Origin: Takakia lepidozioides
Taxonomy: Eukaryota > Streptophyta > Takakiopsida > Takakiales > Takakiaceae
Reading direction: 5' to 3'
NCBI GenBank assembly: GCA_030704615.1
Contig: CM060731.1
Coordinates: 96,142,756-96,206,755 of the forward strand
Length of the DNA: 64,000 nt
Position 1 is the first letter of the stretch. Each line of letters starts with the position of its first letter. Position numbers and translations under genes: made by a program. Shown here one piece after another: positions 9,612-21,291 of the stretch. The notes beneath the pieces are model-generated. The model ran no database searches and was not told where the DNA came from. It saw only the letters and a list, made by a program, of their open reading frames with translations.

Positions 9612-10866
9612 GTCCAACAAAGTCTAGTCCCCATTTCTGAAATGGTTCCGTAGGCATTGTAGGATGCAAAGACATTTTCCCAGATCTCTGCAAAGGTCCC
9701 AGCCTCTGACATTCATCACAACTCTGACAATACTTGTGTACATCTTTGAACAAAGTAGGCCACCAGTAACCTGCATGTAGTATCTTCCTACTGGTAGTCT
9801 CTTCTCCAAAATGACCTCCAGCCACTCCTTTATGAACTTCCTCCAAAACTTTATTTACTTCATGGTGGTACAAGCATCGTTTTAGTACTCCATCAGGTCC
9901 TAGCTTATACATTCTGCTTCCTACCATAGTATAAGGTAAAGCTTTGATAGCGATTCTCTTCCTCTGCTCCTTACCATAACTAGGTGGGCACTGACCATGA
10001 GCAAGGTAGTATCTGATTGGCCACTGCCAATCTAACCAGTCATCTGCACTTCCCAGCACCTCCACTGCAAATAGACTCGCATCTGGTAATTGATCATCTA
10101 TTCCTGTGGCTGGTTCTCCTGTTGATAACCGTGACAAGTGATCCGCCACAAGATGCAGTCTCCCAGGCTTGTAAACAACCTTGAACTCAAACTCGTGCAA
10201 GATTATCAACCATCTTGCTATTCTTCCGCTTATCAGAGGTTTATTTACCAGGTATATCAGAGCCTGGTGATCCACATAGAACATAAACTTCTTGCCCAAC
10301 AGGTAATGCCTGAATTTCTTCACTGCATAGATCATTGCCAATGCTTCTCTTTCCGTTGTGCTATAGTTCCTTTCAGCACTGTTCATCAACCTGCTAGCAT
10401 AGTACACAGGTGAATCTATATTTCCTGTAACATTCTGGGCTAACACCGCTCCCAACGCTTCTCCTGATGCATCGCAGTGAACATGAAATACTACATGCCA
10501 GTGAGGGTTAATCAGCACAGGTGTAGTTGTTACTGACAGTGTAAGTTCCTCAAACGCCTGTTGACATTCAGCTGTCCAGGCAAACACTGCATCTTTCTTC
10601 AGTAGCTTGCTCAATGGTGCTGCTATTTGTGCATACCTTTTGACAAATCTTCTGTAATAACTGGTTTGCCCAAGGAATCTCCTTAGACTCTTAACATTCA
10701 CTGGTGGTGGAGAGGCTTTAATGGCCTCTGTCTTCCCGGGATCCACAAGAAGTCCCCTCTTACACACAATGTGTCCCAGAAGCACCCCTGAGTTCACACA
10801 GAAAGTACACTTATCTGGATTCAGGCCCAGACCTCTCATCCTGCATCTGGCCAGACATAACTCCAA
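9612..10866 (-). pseudogene. Element B: end of RT, RNase H, and truncated integrase
   Basis: This frame starts inside the reverse transcriptase thumb (GLGLNPDKCTFCVNSGVLLG). It runs through RNase H (HVHCDASGEALGAVLAQN, YYASRLMNSAERNYSTTERE, FYVDHQALIYLVNKP, ADHLSRL) into the integrase zinc-binding domain (EVHKGVAGGHFG, then CQSCDECQRLG, a full HHCC). Integrase breaks off after FQKWGLDFVGP, before the second and third catalytic acids, exactly at the edge of the LTR of element A. Codons beyond that point belong to the LTR. It cannot give a working integrase. Confidence 0.9.
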
Positions 10867-10960
10867 TTTAAAAAGTGCTCATTCTTAGAGCTGTACACAC
10901 TGAAATCATCCAAGAATACCTGCATGAAATCATCCAGATACTCATGAAAAGATTCACTTA

Positions 10961-13564
10961 TCACTCTCTGAAAGGTCGTTGGTGCATTACAAAGTCCAAA
11001 GGGCATGACTTTGTATGCATAAGCCCCCAGTCTGTGATGAAAGCTGTTTTTCCTTGGTCTTCTTCTGCCACTTGCACTTGATTATAACCACTGAAACCAT
11101 CCATGAATGAGTACATCTCATGGCCTGCCACAGTGTCTAATACTGCTTCTGTGAATGGCAAAGGGAAAGGATCTTTCTTCGTACAAGCATTCAGCTTCTT
11201 GTAGTTCACACAAACTCTTAGTTTACCATTCTTCTTGGGAACTATCACAATGGGTGACAACCAAGTTGTATACTCTATTGGATATATAAACTTAGCCTCA
11301 GCCAACTTCTTGATCTCTTCTCCAACCTTCTGTGCGTAGTTGGGATTCATTCTATACCTTGCCTGCTTGATTGGTACTGACCCTGGTTCCAGTTCAATCT
11401 TATGCTGACAGACTTCAGGTGGTATTCCTTTTAGATCCTCATAGCTCCAAGCAAATACATCTCTGTATTTGATGAACAAGCTTTTAGCTTCTTCAAAGAA
11501 TTCCGGCTCCAAATCAGCTCCTACTTTCACCATCCTCGGTTCCTCTTTAGTTCCCACATTCACTTCCCTCACCTGCTCATCAGCTGTGATTGTCCAACCA
11601 GTCACCACTTCATCCTGTAAGCTCACAGTGGCTGGTTCTTCTAGGATTTCTATTTCTCCTTCTCTTTCTTCATAGAAATGTGATGGGTAAATGCTGGTTT
11701 CCTCTTCAGTTGGTGTTACTGTCACTACACCACAGCAGATACCTCTCAAACAACTTAGGCTTTCCAGCCGCATCTTTGCAACCTGCTCCCACTCTGGGTG
11801 TGCAGCAAATAGGGTAGCTTCTTGTTCCTCATCCAGTCCTCCTTTCCAGTCATACTCTCTGACTCCTCGAGGTCTTCTTGTAGCAGGTAATCTACTAGAT
11901 TTCTTTGTGGTAATTTGTATCTCGTGTATCCCATTATGCACGGTTAGTAACTGAGAATTCCAGTCATGGAATACCCTGGCCTGTTTCAGCCACGGACGTC
12001 CCAATAATAAGGAGTAAGCCTCCATGACTTCATCCATCTTCAACACAGTTACTGTGATCATAAAGATCATCTTCTGTATCTGTATCTTAACTCCTCTTAT
12101 CAATCCCAATGGCTGTACACTTCTTTGATCTGCCATTGTTATTGTAAATGGGGCTGGTTTCATGTTACTTAGACCAAGCTTCTTCCTTAATTGGTCTGTC
12201 ATGATATTCACTCCAGAACCTCCATCTATCAGTACATCAGTTAGTTCTGTGCTTCCAATTCTCAATTGGATTACTGACATAGAATCATCAAAGTCCATGA
12301 CTGTTTCTCGCCCTTCCGGCTTCACATTATAACTGGTCACCTTGCTGTTCAGGTCTGTGTTTCCTGTCTCCTGGGCAATTTGATTGATTGCTTGATACAG
12401 CCTGTGCCTACAATAAGGTGCCACAGCTAATAGCTGTCCAATGGTAATCTCTGCTTTGGTTTGGCATATTACTTCAGCCAAAGTCTCTTCATTACTTTGC
12501 ATGTCTGCATCTTCTTTCTTCCTTTCATCCTCACTCCCTTCTTCTTCTCCATCAGAATCAGAGGAATCTGCCACAGGAATATCAGTACTCTTCTGCATTT
12601 CCCTTATGATATCTGCCACTTCTTTGTGCAGTTCCTTCTCATCTCTCCAAGTCTCTTCATCTTCAGGCATATCATTGCCACCTTCATTATCATCTTCTTC
12701 CTCTACTACTGGAGGTATTAGTTTGGCTTTACTTCTTGTTACTATCATTGTACTTACTTCTGGTACAACACATGGCCTAACCATGTGAGCTGCCACCACT
12801 GGGCCCTCATTCACAGGAGCTCTCATCTCATTCTGGTGTCTAATCCAGAATGCACAGGCTGCCCTGCGATGTCCTGGCTGATTACAATAGTAACATAGTT
12901 CTTCACCATTGGGTCCTCGCCCTTGGTCTATTCTTGGATTATTTCTATAATCCTGATTCCCGGGCTGGTAATTCCCCCTTGGATTACCCTGATAGTTGCC
13001 TCTGGAATTTCCTTGGTAATTTCCTCTTGAATTACCTCTCCCTTCCATGCCATTGTTATAACCACCAGACCTACCATAGTGGTCCTGATCATTGTTTCTT
13101 CTTGGCTGGGGCTGCACCTGATGCACCCTTACTTGCCTAGGTTCTCTTGCAGCTGTCCTTCTGTTATAGTAACAATTCTCAGTAGAATGGTTATCCATTT
13201 TACAGATAGTACAGTGTTTCTCCTTCATGTGGCATTCTGTGGTGGTATGGCCTTCATTCTGGCACTTTGCACACCATACACCCTTCCTCCAATGTGTTGC
13301 AGCCTCTGTGGCATACTTCTTCAAGATTTCTTCCAATCTTTTTTCATAGTTATCCCTCTTCAACTTCTCCTTTCTCTTACTCTTCCTTTTTAGTTCTTGC
13401 TCTTCTTCTTCATCTGACTCATCCTCAGAGTCCTCATCATCCCTTTTCTCTCTCCTGAGCATTCCCAATTGCTCAATTCTGTTTGCAGTTTCAAATGCCT
13501 CCTCCACTGTATTATGGGGTAACATATCCACTTTCTTTTGCAACTCTGGTCTTAGTCCACTCAC
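10961..13564 (-). pseudogene. Element B: Gag C-terminus, protease and N-terminal RT
   Basis: Three zinc knuckles are visible (CAKCQNEGHTTTEC, CTICKMDNHSTENC, CYYCNQPGHRRAAC). Between the second and third lies a repetitive RGNYQGN-type stretch. A retropepsin-like site, VLIDGGSGVNIM, and GRPWLKQARVFHDW follow. The RT begins with ARYRMNPNYAQKV and runs through VPKKNGKLRVCVNYKKLN and MDGFSGYNQV. After TAFITDWGL the frame shifts at about 11018. The catalytic segment (VFLDDFSVYS) is readable in another frame near 10925, and a second shift near 10870 leads to the next frame. The N-terminal part is in phase with the preceding gag frame, separated from it only by the TAG at 13579-13577. Confidence 0.9.
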
Positions 13565-13576
13565 AAACCAAGTCTT

Positions 13577-14791
13577 CTATAAACCGGGTGCTGGTACTGC
13601 AGCCAGCTTTTTCATCATCAATTCCATCTTTTCCATATACTCCTCAACAGTTTCATGCTTCTTTTGCTTTAACTGTTGTAAACTTCCATACATTTCATCT
13701 TCAGTTTTACTTGTCCTGAACCTATTTCGAAATGCTGTATTCAAGCCATTCCAGGTTAGGAAATGATTATCAGGGAATCTTGCATACCATTCACTTGCTT
13801 TCTTGATAAGTGAACAAGGAAACAATCTCATCTTGGCATCATCGCCATTCTCATTGTTCACTATACACATGTGCTCAAATTGGCTAATGTGTACATCGGG
13901 ATCCCCTTTTCCGGAATATATTGGAAAGGGTGGTTTTGCCCGTGTTGGTTGTAACGCCATCTGTGGCCCTTCCTTCTGCCCACTGACAGGTGCTGGCACC
14001 CTTGCTGGTGCTGGTCCTTCTAGACCTGTTGTTTTTGTGGTGGATCTTCCACCAAGTGGTGGCCCTTGAGCACTCCCTGCTTCTTGCCCCACGATATTCA
14101 CAGTATTCCCAGCTTCAGTTGCACTACTTCCCACACTCCCTGCCCCCCCAGAGCCAGATCCAGGCAGCCCGCCTGATCCCCCTGAGCCGACACCTTCGTT
14201 GGCCTGTGATCCAAGTGCTCCACTTGATCCAGGTCCAACGGGTTGGGATGTCCTGGTTGTAGTCTCAACCTCAGCTGTTGGGTCTACTTCTTCATATTCT
14301 TCCTCTTCCAATTTCTTCTCTCTGTTTTCATCCTCCAAGTTCTGCCCTTGGGTTTCTTCTTCACTCATGTAACTCAACTGTAATGGTGTTGGAGAGTCTG
14401 AACTCTCCGTTGGCTCTGCCACATCCTCTTCTCCTTCTTCACCTTCCGCTTCAGAAACTGGAGTTCCTGCTTTTGGTGTTCCATGCCAACTCTTATCAAA
14501 GATTTCTGTCAATTCTTTTATCCAGGGATGTACCTCAGATCTTTCACCTTGTGATTGATCTTCTTCCTGTACCAATTCCCTTAATCTTTCTTGCAAAGAA
14601 ACAGAAGGAGTGGCATCCAACTCTAGTTCTTCCGGTATGGGTGATGTACTCTTTGATCTTAATGGTGTGAGAGGTCCAGATGATTCCCCTATGTCTATTC
14701 CTCTCTCCCAAAGATATGGATAATTAGCTTTCAGATAGCTTTCTCTTTTTACTGAATATCTCTGGCGTCTAGCTTCTCTTTCATCACTCAT
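13577..14791 (-). CDS. Gag N-terminal part of element B, ending in TAG
   Basis: 404 residues. The first 290 are low-complexity, rich in Glu, Ser, Pro and Gly, and probably disordered. Residues 290-400 are the Gag core (KPPFPIYSGKGDPDVHISQF, KKASEWYARFPDNHFLTWNG, YMEKMELMMKKL). The TAG falls inside the Gag core, and the same frame goes on with KTWFVSGLRPELQKK, a normal Gag continuation. The stop therefore truncates one original protein. The long acidic N-terminal extension is unusual for a Ty3 Gag. Confidence 0.85.
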   Translation of the reverse strand: MSDEREARRQRYSVKRESYLKANYPYLWERGIDIGESSGPLTPLRSKSTSPIPEELELDATPSVSLQERLRELVQEEDQSQGERSEVHPWIKELTEIFDKSWHGTPKAGTPVSEAEGEEGEEDVAEPTESSDSPTPLQLSYMSEEETQGQNLEDENREKKLEEEEYEEVDPTAEVETTTRTSQPVGPGSSGALGSQANEGVGSGGSGGLPGSGSGGAGSVGSSATEAGNTVNIVGQEAGSAQGPPLGGRSTTKTTGLEGPAPARVPAPVSGQKEGPQMALQPTRAKPPFPIYSGKGDPDVHISQFEHMCIVNNENGDDAKMRLFPCSLIKKASEWYARFPDNHFLTWNGLNTAFRNRFRTSKTEDEMYGSLQQLKQKKHETVEEYMEKMELMMKKLAAVPAPGL

Positions 14792-14812
14792 GTCCCATGT
14801 CTTTCATTTCTT

Positions 14813-15163
14813 TTAATGTGGCAATAACCAAAACTCTCTTCTGTAATATCTCTCGTATATGCCTGGGTTTCTTTCAAGCTTCAATGCACCCTTGGCTATA
14901 CTTGAAGTCTCCGTTACCATATAACCATATGGCAAACAAGTCTGGAAAGCTGTTCTTGGTGTGAGTTTGATCCACAAAATATCCTTTGGAATCCAATTCT
15001 TTACCAGTACGAGCTCTTCATGCATATGAGTATAAACATTCACCTTTCTTTCTTCCCAGCCTTCAAACTCTACTCGCTTAATGGATAGCAATGCTATCAC
15101 ATAAACCAACGTTGGTAACCAACGTGCTCTTCCTCTACAGGCTACCTGATAAATCTTTATCAC
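14813..15163 (-). CDS. Leader ORF of element B
   Basis: A 116-residue open frame between the primer site and gag on the coding strand. It has aromatic and basic residues (LPTLVYVIALLSIKRVEFEG, YYRREFWLLPH) and no domain I recognise. A further open stretch (15381-15179) lies between the primer site and this frame. Either could be an accessory protein, a regulatory upstream ORF, or chance. Confidence 0.35.
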   Translation of the reverse strand: MIKIYQVACRGRARWLPTLVYVIALLSIKRVEFEGWEERKVNVYTHMHEELVLVKNWIPKDILWIKLTPRTAFQTCLPYGYMVTETSSIAKGALKLERNPGIYERYYRREFWLLPH

Positions 15164-15381
15164 TCCTTTCTCCAGACCCTATTCCGGATCAGCATCATGC
15201 ACTCGCTTAAGAATATTTTCTTTACAACCGTCTGGCAATTCCAAGAACCTTTGAAACAATTGTTTGGACAATCTTTCTTCCTTCGTTCCACAGGGAATTT
15301 GATTCGCTTCAAATTCTTTAATGGTCCAACCACCATGATCCCACCAGATGCCTGTCACATCTGGTTGTTCATTACTCAGTT

Positions 15382-15398
15382 CCCCAGTATGGTCGCCA
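15382..15398 (-). other. Primer binding site and LTR end of element B
   Basis: The minus strand reads TGGCGACCATACTGGGG, close to the TGGCGACTCCACTGGGG-type site of plant Ty3 elements thought to be primed by a tRNA-Arg. Two bases upstream the sequence ends GCCGCGCGACA (15411-15401), a plausible LTR end with CA. Confidence 0.6.
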
Positions 15399-15401
15399 AA
15401 T

Positions 15402-16069
15402 GTCGCGCGGCTTTTACTCACCCATCCCTTCGCTATCCGAGGCGGAAACTCCAAGATAGAAGAGTTGGAAATCTCTAAGTACTCAGCCCGTGCAGAACAA
15501 TCAGTCATGACCTACAACTAGTGTATCATGGGGGTGTTTCCTATTTGTTTCCCTTTTGGCATTCATGTTAGCTACCTTACCATTGATAATTAAGTATCAG
15601 TTTGCTTTATCAATCTATTGGATTCCATCAACTCATCCATTCATTCCACAGCTTCACTCAGATCTCTCTACACAGTGTGATTGTATCGTATAAGTATCCG
15701 ATTATGATTTATCATGTATCAGGCCGAAGCCATTGTGTCTCTAATCTGCTCTACAATATCACTACAGTTTTTCATATAGAAAGCATCTACTAATCATCTC
15801 TCCTCCTTCACCGTGCTCTCCATCTTTGCTTCCGTTCTTACTCTCCGCCCGTTCCTCTCTCTTGCATGACCAAGAAGTCCTCCCCCACCAGTGCCTCCAA
15901 GAATAATCCCCCCAAAAAGCCCCCTACTCAGTCCTTGCTTCTCCCTTTATCTTCCTACCCGTGGCTCTAACCGTTTCCCTCACTAACCGTCGTCCGTGAA
16001 CTAACATGTTCCATTTGCAGGTGTTGTTCCCCACAGTCGTTCCCTGTCCTGCTCTCCGTTCCCTATGAT
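15402..16069. other. Probable 5' LTR remnant of element B
   Basis: This stretch lies on the LTR side of the primer site. I could not find a matching LTR start (a plus-strand end in CGACA), and no second copy of this LTR is in the window, so its limit is unknown. It contains no recognisable gene. Confidence 0.35.
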
Positions 16070-16312
16070 CGTGACAGCTGTGTCAAGCTGTGACTGGCTG
16101 TGTGAAACTATGACGGGCTGTGATTGGCTGTGTGACTGTGTTTGGCTGTGTCGGGCTGTGACTGGCTGTGTGGCTGTGTTGGCTGTGATGGCTGTGTCGG
16201 GCTGTGACGAGCTGTGCTGACTGTGTCTGGCTGTGTCGGCTGTGACGACTATGACGGCTGTGACGGGCTGTGTTGGCTGTGTCGGCTGTGACGGGCTGTG
16301 TAACCCCCCTCT
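16070..16312. repeat. GGCTGTG minisatellite
   Basis: About 25 degenerate copies of a unit close to GGCTGTG(A/T)C(G)G run without interruption. An open frame through it on the minus strand (Gln/Ser/Thr/His repeats) is a by-product of the repeat. Confidence 0.85.
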
Positions 16313-17190
16313 ACAGTGCGCTGCTGTCACCCCTAAGGCTCCTGTTGGTCTCAAGTTGTGCAAAAATTAAGGGTACCCTACAGATCCCGTATAAGTGTCT
16401 AAGTCCCAGACAGTCCTCTAACAGAAACATGCAATGGGGATGAAGAGCACTTACTCATAAAAGACGGGGACAATAAGAGCGTGAATGCCAGAAACCATCA
16501 AATTCCGAAAACGTGTCTTCTTCCATGTTCTTATGGACTCACCTGTACTACCATACTTCTTACAATGCTCTCAAAGTCCCAGCCAAGTAAAGGAATGCAA
16601 AGCTACATATTTACACGTTACATGGTAGGGAAGAGATAAGCCCTTCCAGGTAATCCAAAAATCTACCATTCTATAACTAGTCCAACCCCTTGGACGTTGA
16701 AGATTATCCATGTCTTCCAGGCGCAAAGGCACCTGCATAGCTGGAAAATTTGTGAAGAACCACACATCAGTGCTTCTATTGTTGTCTTGTCCATGCCGCC
16801 TCCTGCAAATAAATACGGAATCCCCCGAATTGCATGAATGTTACATGATTTTTGCCTTATATTCAATTGGGTGGTAACGCCAAATTATAGTTGGACCAGA
16901 CCTTTCATTCAGGCACGTTAGTAAGGAAAACACAGGCACTGTACATGATCCACCCACCGTGCACACCCCTAAACCACACCATCATATATAAATGGTATGC
17001 CAATATATGCATTACAACCTTGTCTACTGTTTAGTAATAGAAACAAGAAGAAGGTTACTAGTATGAACTTGTTTATTTTCAGGTTTTGGCTGCCTCCCCT
17101 ACACAATAACATGATCCAAACTATACCATGTAAATGGAAGAAAAGAGGGGTTGATTGCGATGTTGAACTCACACTACGTCCTCCATGGCC
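16313..17190. other. Unassigned non-coding stretch
   Basis: I see no domain, repeat or RNA gene here. On the minus strand, possible small exons of the gene at 17191-17955 may extend to about 17160, where GTGAGT follows GACGTAGT. Confidence 0.3.
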
Positions 17191-17955
17191 TTATGCAAGC
17201 TGTGAACATAGAGCATGGACTACAGGATTAATTTGCTGCAGTGAATGGATGTCCTTCACAAAATGAAGTCTCAACACAGCAAACAGAAAAATCAGGTGAT
17301 GTGAATGAGTAAGGCAGTACCTGGTACATGGTGGTTTTGGATCTCCTCCCCGAGTCTTCCGAACCTTGATGCTTTGTGCATCCTCCAATGCCAATTGAGC
17401 CTCTTTGGCTGATGCTGGTGGAGAGGAGGCTGTCAGGGGCTCAGTAGGTGTCGTGCGCACAATTTGTTGGGCAAAAGTTGGAGGATCTGGTGCAACAACC
17501 TGTGAACTGTTTAACGCCATCTCCATTTGTGTCATAGCCCCTGGCAAGTCCATATGAGAGAGATCATTGTCGTACCCACTTTGGTTGTTGAAAGGCAGGG
17601 ATGTTGAGTTCGGGCCTTCATCACACCGCAAGGCCGCTGTAAATACATCAGGGGGAGCTGCAGCAGTTCCCAGATTGACTTCTTCACGCACCACATGCAC
17701 TTCCGCAGATGGCTCAGTTTGGGGATGCAGGTGTTCAAGCACAGTGACTAGAGTGGGGTTTGAATTGTCACAAGCCAGTAGCTGCTCTTCAACAAACATG
17801 GCAACATGTGTATCACAAGAAGCATGGTCTTTTGTCCCATGTGGATGACCCTGGATAGTGCGCTCCACTCGTTGCCACATATCAACCTGCCCATCCTCAT
17901 GTGTAGGTTGTACCATGCCAATGATAGTTTGTCCACTTCGCACACACTGGTCCAC
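17191..17955 (-). CDS. Unknown gene beside MULE copy C
   Basis: An open frame of 254 codons. Its first 210 residues look like real coding sequence: a hydrophilic N-terminus (GQTIIGMVQPTHEDGQVDMW, VERTIQGHPHGTKDHASC), then a Ser/Pro/Thr-rich part ending KVRKTRGGDPKPPC. There the sequence reads CCAG|GTACTG, a possible splice donor near 17322, and the codons beyond it look intronic. I recognise no domain. The gene is divergent from the decayed transposase copy C (starting near 18087). In element G a transposase is likewise divergent from a second gene, so this may be the second gene of element C. Confidence 0.4.
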   Translation of the reverse strand: MDQCVRSGQTIIGMVQPTHEDGQVDMWQRVERTIQGHPHGTKDHASCDTHVAMFVEEQLLACDNSNPTLVTVLEHLHPQTEPSAEVHVVREEVNLGTAAAPPDVFTAALRCDEGPNSTSLPFNNQSGYDNDLSHMDLPGAMTQMEMALNSSQVVAPDPPTFAQQIVRTTPTEPLTASSPPASAKEAQLALEDAQSIKVRKTRGGDPKPPCTRYCLTHSHHLIFLFAVLRLHFVKDIHSLQQINPVVHALCSQLA

Positions 17956-18086
17956 AATGCCCGCAAGCTGTTCCGGGCCAGGGCTGTGGCTTCATGTATG
18001 GCAGCATTCATGAATGTATATTGAGCACCTGGTTGACATTGTAGTGGTGTGAATGGACAGACATAAAGACTACGAGAAAGTGCATA

Positions 18087-21000
18087 ATGAATTGGGAAAG
18101 AGGAACGGAGCGTACCAGGGGAAATGCGCATCCAACCAATCCACAAATCCTCCCGCTGCCTGAGACAGGTCTGAAATTGATGGAGGGCCGCTTCTCTAGC
18201 ATCACGAGTGGTGGCCCCACACCACAACGAATGGCTGGATTCAAAAGTGAGTTGCGAGGAATTGATTGGGAATCTTTGAAGCAGGTGCCTGTGAAGTTCT
18301 TGCCAAAGACTTTTGATGGCGATATCCTATTCGAGCTGCCTCCTTCTCCGCGAGTTGGAGGTGTAACAATCATGATGCATGGAATGGACAAGAAACACGA
18401 CGGGCACCCGTGGTGCAGAACAAAAACATCCAATATTCAAAATGATGACAAGCTTGTTTTCAGGAGAACAGTTTGCAATGGACACCTTAGGTGTGATAAT
18501 TTGAATTGCAGACACTTTCTTCAGTTTGGGGTTCATAATCAAAGCGAATGGGAGGGTCTGGCGGAAAATCCATTTCAGCCTGGGACTGCCCTACCACTGG
18601 CAAACACTTTCGTCTGCAAATTCTGCAAACTTGTGCCATCCTGCTTGGCGCTCTGCGGAGCAAGAATGTACTATGTTGTCCACCGTTTGAAAACAATGAA
18701 AGAGCTTGTGTGCATTTCGGATTCCATAACCATCCTGTCTTGAGGGGGATTACAGGGAGAGTGTTGAGACAGTATCGAGGTTGATTAAACAGGAGTTCGG
18801 GAGAAACCCATCCGCACATCTGCAATTGCTCTTGGCGCAAGCAAGTCCTTCTTGGAAAGCCATATTTTGAGTGAAGGGGATTCTGTGGGGACTAAACTGA
18901 CGGTCCAGCATTGGACCTGGTCATGGATCATTTCTCCACTTTGAGTTCACCTAACATTCGGCATTAGGTCAATGCATTAAGAATGGGCTCTGGTATCAGA
19001 TGCTACATAGACAACATTTTGGAGTTGAAACGAGTGAGCAAGTATGATTACATCCAGGACAATGTATTCCCAGGTCATTGAAGAGGCGGTTGTCCCAAAC
19101 AAGACAGAAAATGGACGGGCGTCAACTGTATTGGTTGGTCTACGTCCCATCAAAGTTTTTCTTTTCAAAATGTCGACTGTTGGGGAGGGCAGTGGGGTTA
19201 GCCTCGTGAAGCGGATGCAGAAGACTGGGGACTTGCAGAACTGTTTTCTTATGTTTGATCATGTGAAACGAGTGAAGGATTGGACGACAATGGCTTGTCA
19301 TGTCTACAATCCAGTTTACCAACGAGTTATGACAATTGCAGTTTGTGACATGCAATCCGAGGATATGGAATCCCAGAAGCTCATGTGGAATTCCCTGATA
19401 CGTGTCATGGGCTGCCATCTCCAAATTTCGCAGGTTTCATGGCAGATAGTGCTCAAGCAAATTTCAATGCTGTTCGTATTGTCTTCGGATCGGGCGACCC
19501 AAAAGTGCCAATGCGAGGAAGAGAGCGTACATGTCTATTCCATTGGACACAATCTTTGGAAAAACATACAAAGTCGGACATCAAACCAGAGATGCAGACT
19601 CAACACCGTAAATTGTGCAAAGAGTACAAAGATGCTAGAACAATGAAGGAGGCGGACACTTTGTTCCAGACAATTCGTGTTTGGTGGTTCTTTTATGGAG
19701 CTGCATCACTTGAGAGTATGAGAGCATTGGAAGATTGGCTGGCGTTTTGGCACTTCCGGTATAGACAGTGGGGAGCAGCCATGGCAGTGATACGAGGCTT
19801 ATATTTCTTGCTTTATTCATACATTTACTTTCCATTTTATTGTCTCCTCGCTTTCTTTATGTTGTTTCATGTTTACTGTTTTGAAGTGTGGTTCTCCACT
19901 TTGTAGAACATGTCCATTGAGGAAATGACGGACATACCATCTTGCAATTTGGCAGAAACTGTGCACAACGCATGGTTGCAGCAGTCTGGGAAACGAGGTC
20001 GGGATTTGTATGTGGCAACAACAGATGATTTGATACGTGCCTTGCAACAACAAACCCAATACCGTGATTTCTTGCGAGGTGGGGTTGGTGGCAAGGGTTC
20101 GGACAAATGGGAGTTGATGTTGCATGCTGCAAACAGATCTGGGGATCCAATCAAGATAGCACGGGCGGTGAGCATGTATGCCCAGGGAACGCCACTTGTT
20201 TCTAGAGTTCCACATGTTGAAGGGGAGGAGAGATTCGGCTCTTGTAAGAGGAAATTGAACACTCCACCTGGTTCGGATTCCGATTCGCACAGGGCAGACC
20301 GTGATAACTTCTCGAAGCCTCGTGTTCCCCTGCATGACAGCTCCATGTCAGGAACCTCCATTGTGGAGGAACCTCCAACACGACGTCAAGCTCCAGCATC
20401 AAACAGTGCCACTGAAATGGTGCAGGAGAGAAACAACCCCTTTGATGTGCTTGAGTCCGCATGCCCCGACCACGTTTGGCACATAGAACGCACAAGTGTA
20501 GGGTCTCGTGTGAAATGTACAGCGATCAAGGCAATTAATTTCGAGCAGTGCACTTCATCTATATCCAGAGGTGGTGCCCGAACTCCTGCTCCGACTTTCA
20601 CGGGTTTGATGCGTCCATACGGTCAACCAGAAGCCAAGAACCACAAGTTCTGGTTCTGCGCAGATGATTGTGCCAGATGTGTGCATGGAACTGTGCGTCC
20701 TTCCGTAGTGATGAAGCCATCTCCTCCAACCGTTTGGCCCGTGAGGGTGGGAACACATCTCAGATTTCAGGAGATTGAAATGCTGGAGGAGGCAGGTTTT
20801 TTCCTTGCGAGACAACCCCAACTCCATGCATGTGCTACTACTTCTGCGTCCTCCCGGGTCCCCCCGGCAAATCCTGACTTGTGGCCAGCCAAACGAGATG
20901 GAAAGCTCGTTCGGCGTTTCCCTCCAACCGCTGAACACTTTGGCAAAGTGGAGTCCGCAAGAATGCTCCAAGCTCGTGTTGGAAGCACCACGGAAGTACC

Positions 21001-21291
21001 CGATCCAGGATATGGTCGGGTATTCACAATCATCACTTCCACATCTGCTGTTCATGACAGGACCTACGACATCACGGTTTCCAATTTCCCCAATTGCACA
21101 TGTCCTGATTTTGTGAATATGCTATCAACCAGTTTGGGCAAGAGAGGTAAATTTATACCCTGCAAACATTTGTATTTCATATTTTTGAAGAGGATGGTTT
21201 GCGATCCCAAACGTGACAACTTCATTCACTAGGCCACTATGAGTTTCAACGAGGTCGATACTCTATTGCAGCGGGATACAACACATAGGTA
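18087..21291 (+). pseudogene. MULE-like transposase, decayed copy C
   Basis: A diverged relative of the element G transposase. From about 18240 it shows a Cys/His-rich domain (KKHDGHPWCRTKTSN, VCNGHLRCDNLNCRHF, CKFCKLVPSCLALC). A frameshift before RACVHFGFHNHPV (about 18690) and further damage break the linker. The catalytic region gives MFDHVKRVKDWTTMACHVYN and GFMADSAQANFNAVRIVFG in two frames. A 120-bp intron (19787-19906) lies at the same place as in element G. The last part (19907-21232) ends with a SWIM zinc finger, CTCPDF...CKHLYFIFL. A TAG at 21230-21232 precedes ATMSFNEVDTLLQRD, the normal C-terminus seen in element G. It would not make a working transposase. Confidence 0.85.

Larger units (their letters stand above)
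9612..15401 (-). mobile_element. Ty3-type LTR retrotransposon B, truncated
   Basis: Read on the minus strand: 5' LTR end (CA at 15402-15401), primer site (15398-15382), leader, gag (14791-13577), gag end, protease and RT (13564-10961), then RT end, RNase H and the first part of integrase (10866-9612). The frame is broken by one TAG and two frameshifts, and integrase stops at the junction with the LTR of element A. No 3' LTR is present. The gag-linked acidic N-terminus, Gly/Arg/Asn/Tyr-rich nucleocapsid, DGGSG protease and TGGCGACC primer site together resemble plant Ty3 elements outside the chromovirus group. Confidence 0.85.

Noticed and set aside
16001-16363. Gln/Ser/Thr/His-rich frame on the minus strand
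   Set aside because: By-product of the GGCTGTG minisatellite.
18087-18200. Met at 18087 as the true start of transposase C
   Set aside because: Similarity to the G transposase begins only near 18200, and the gene is broken, so the start cannot be decided.
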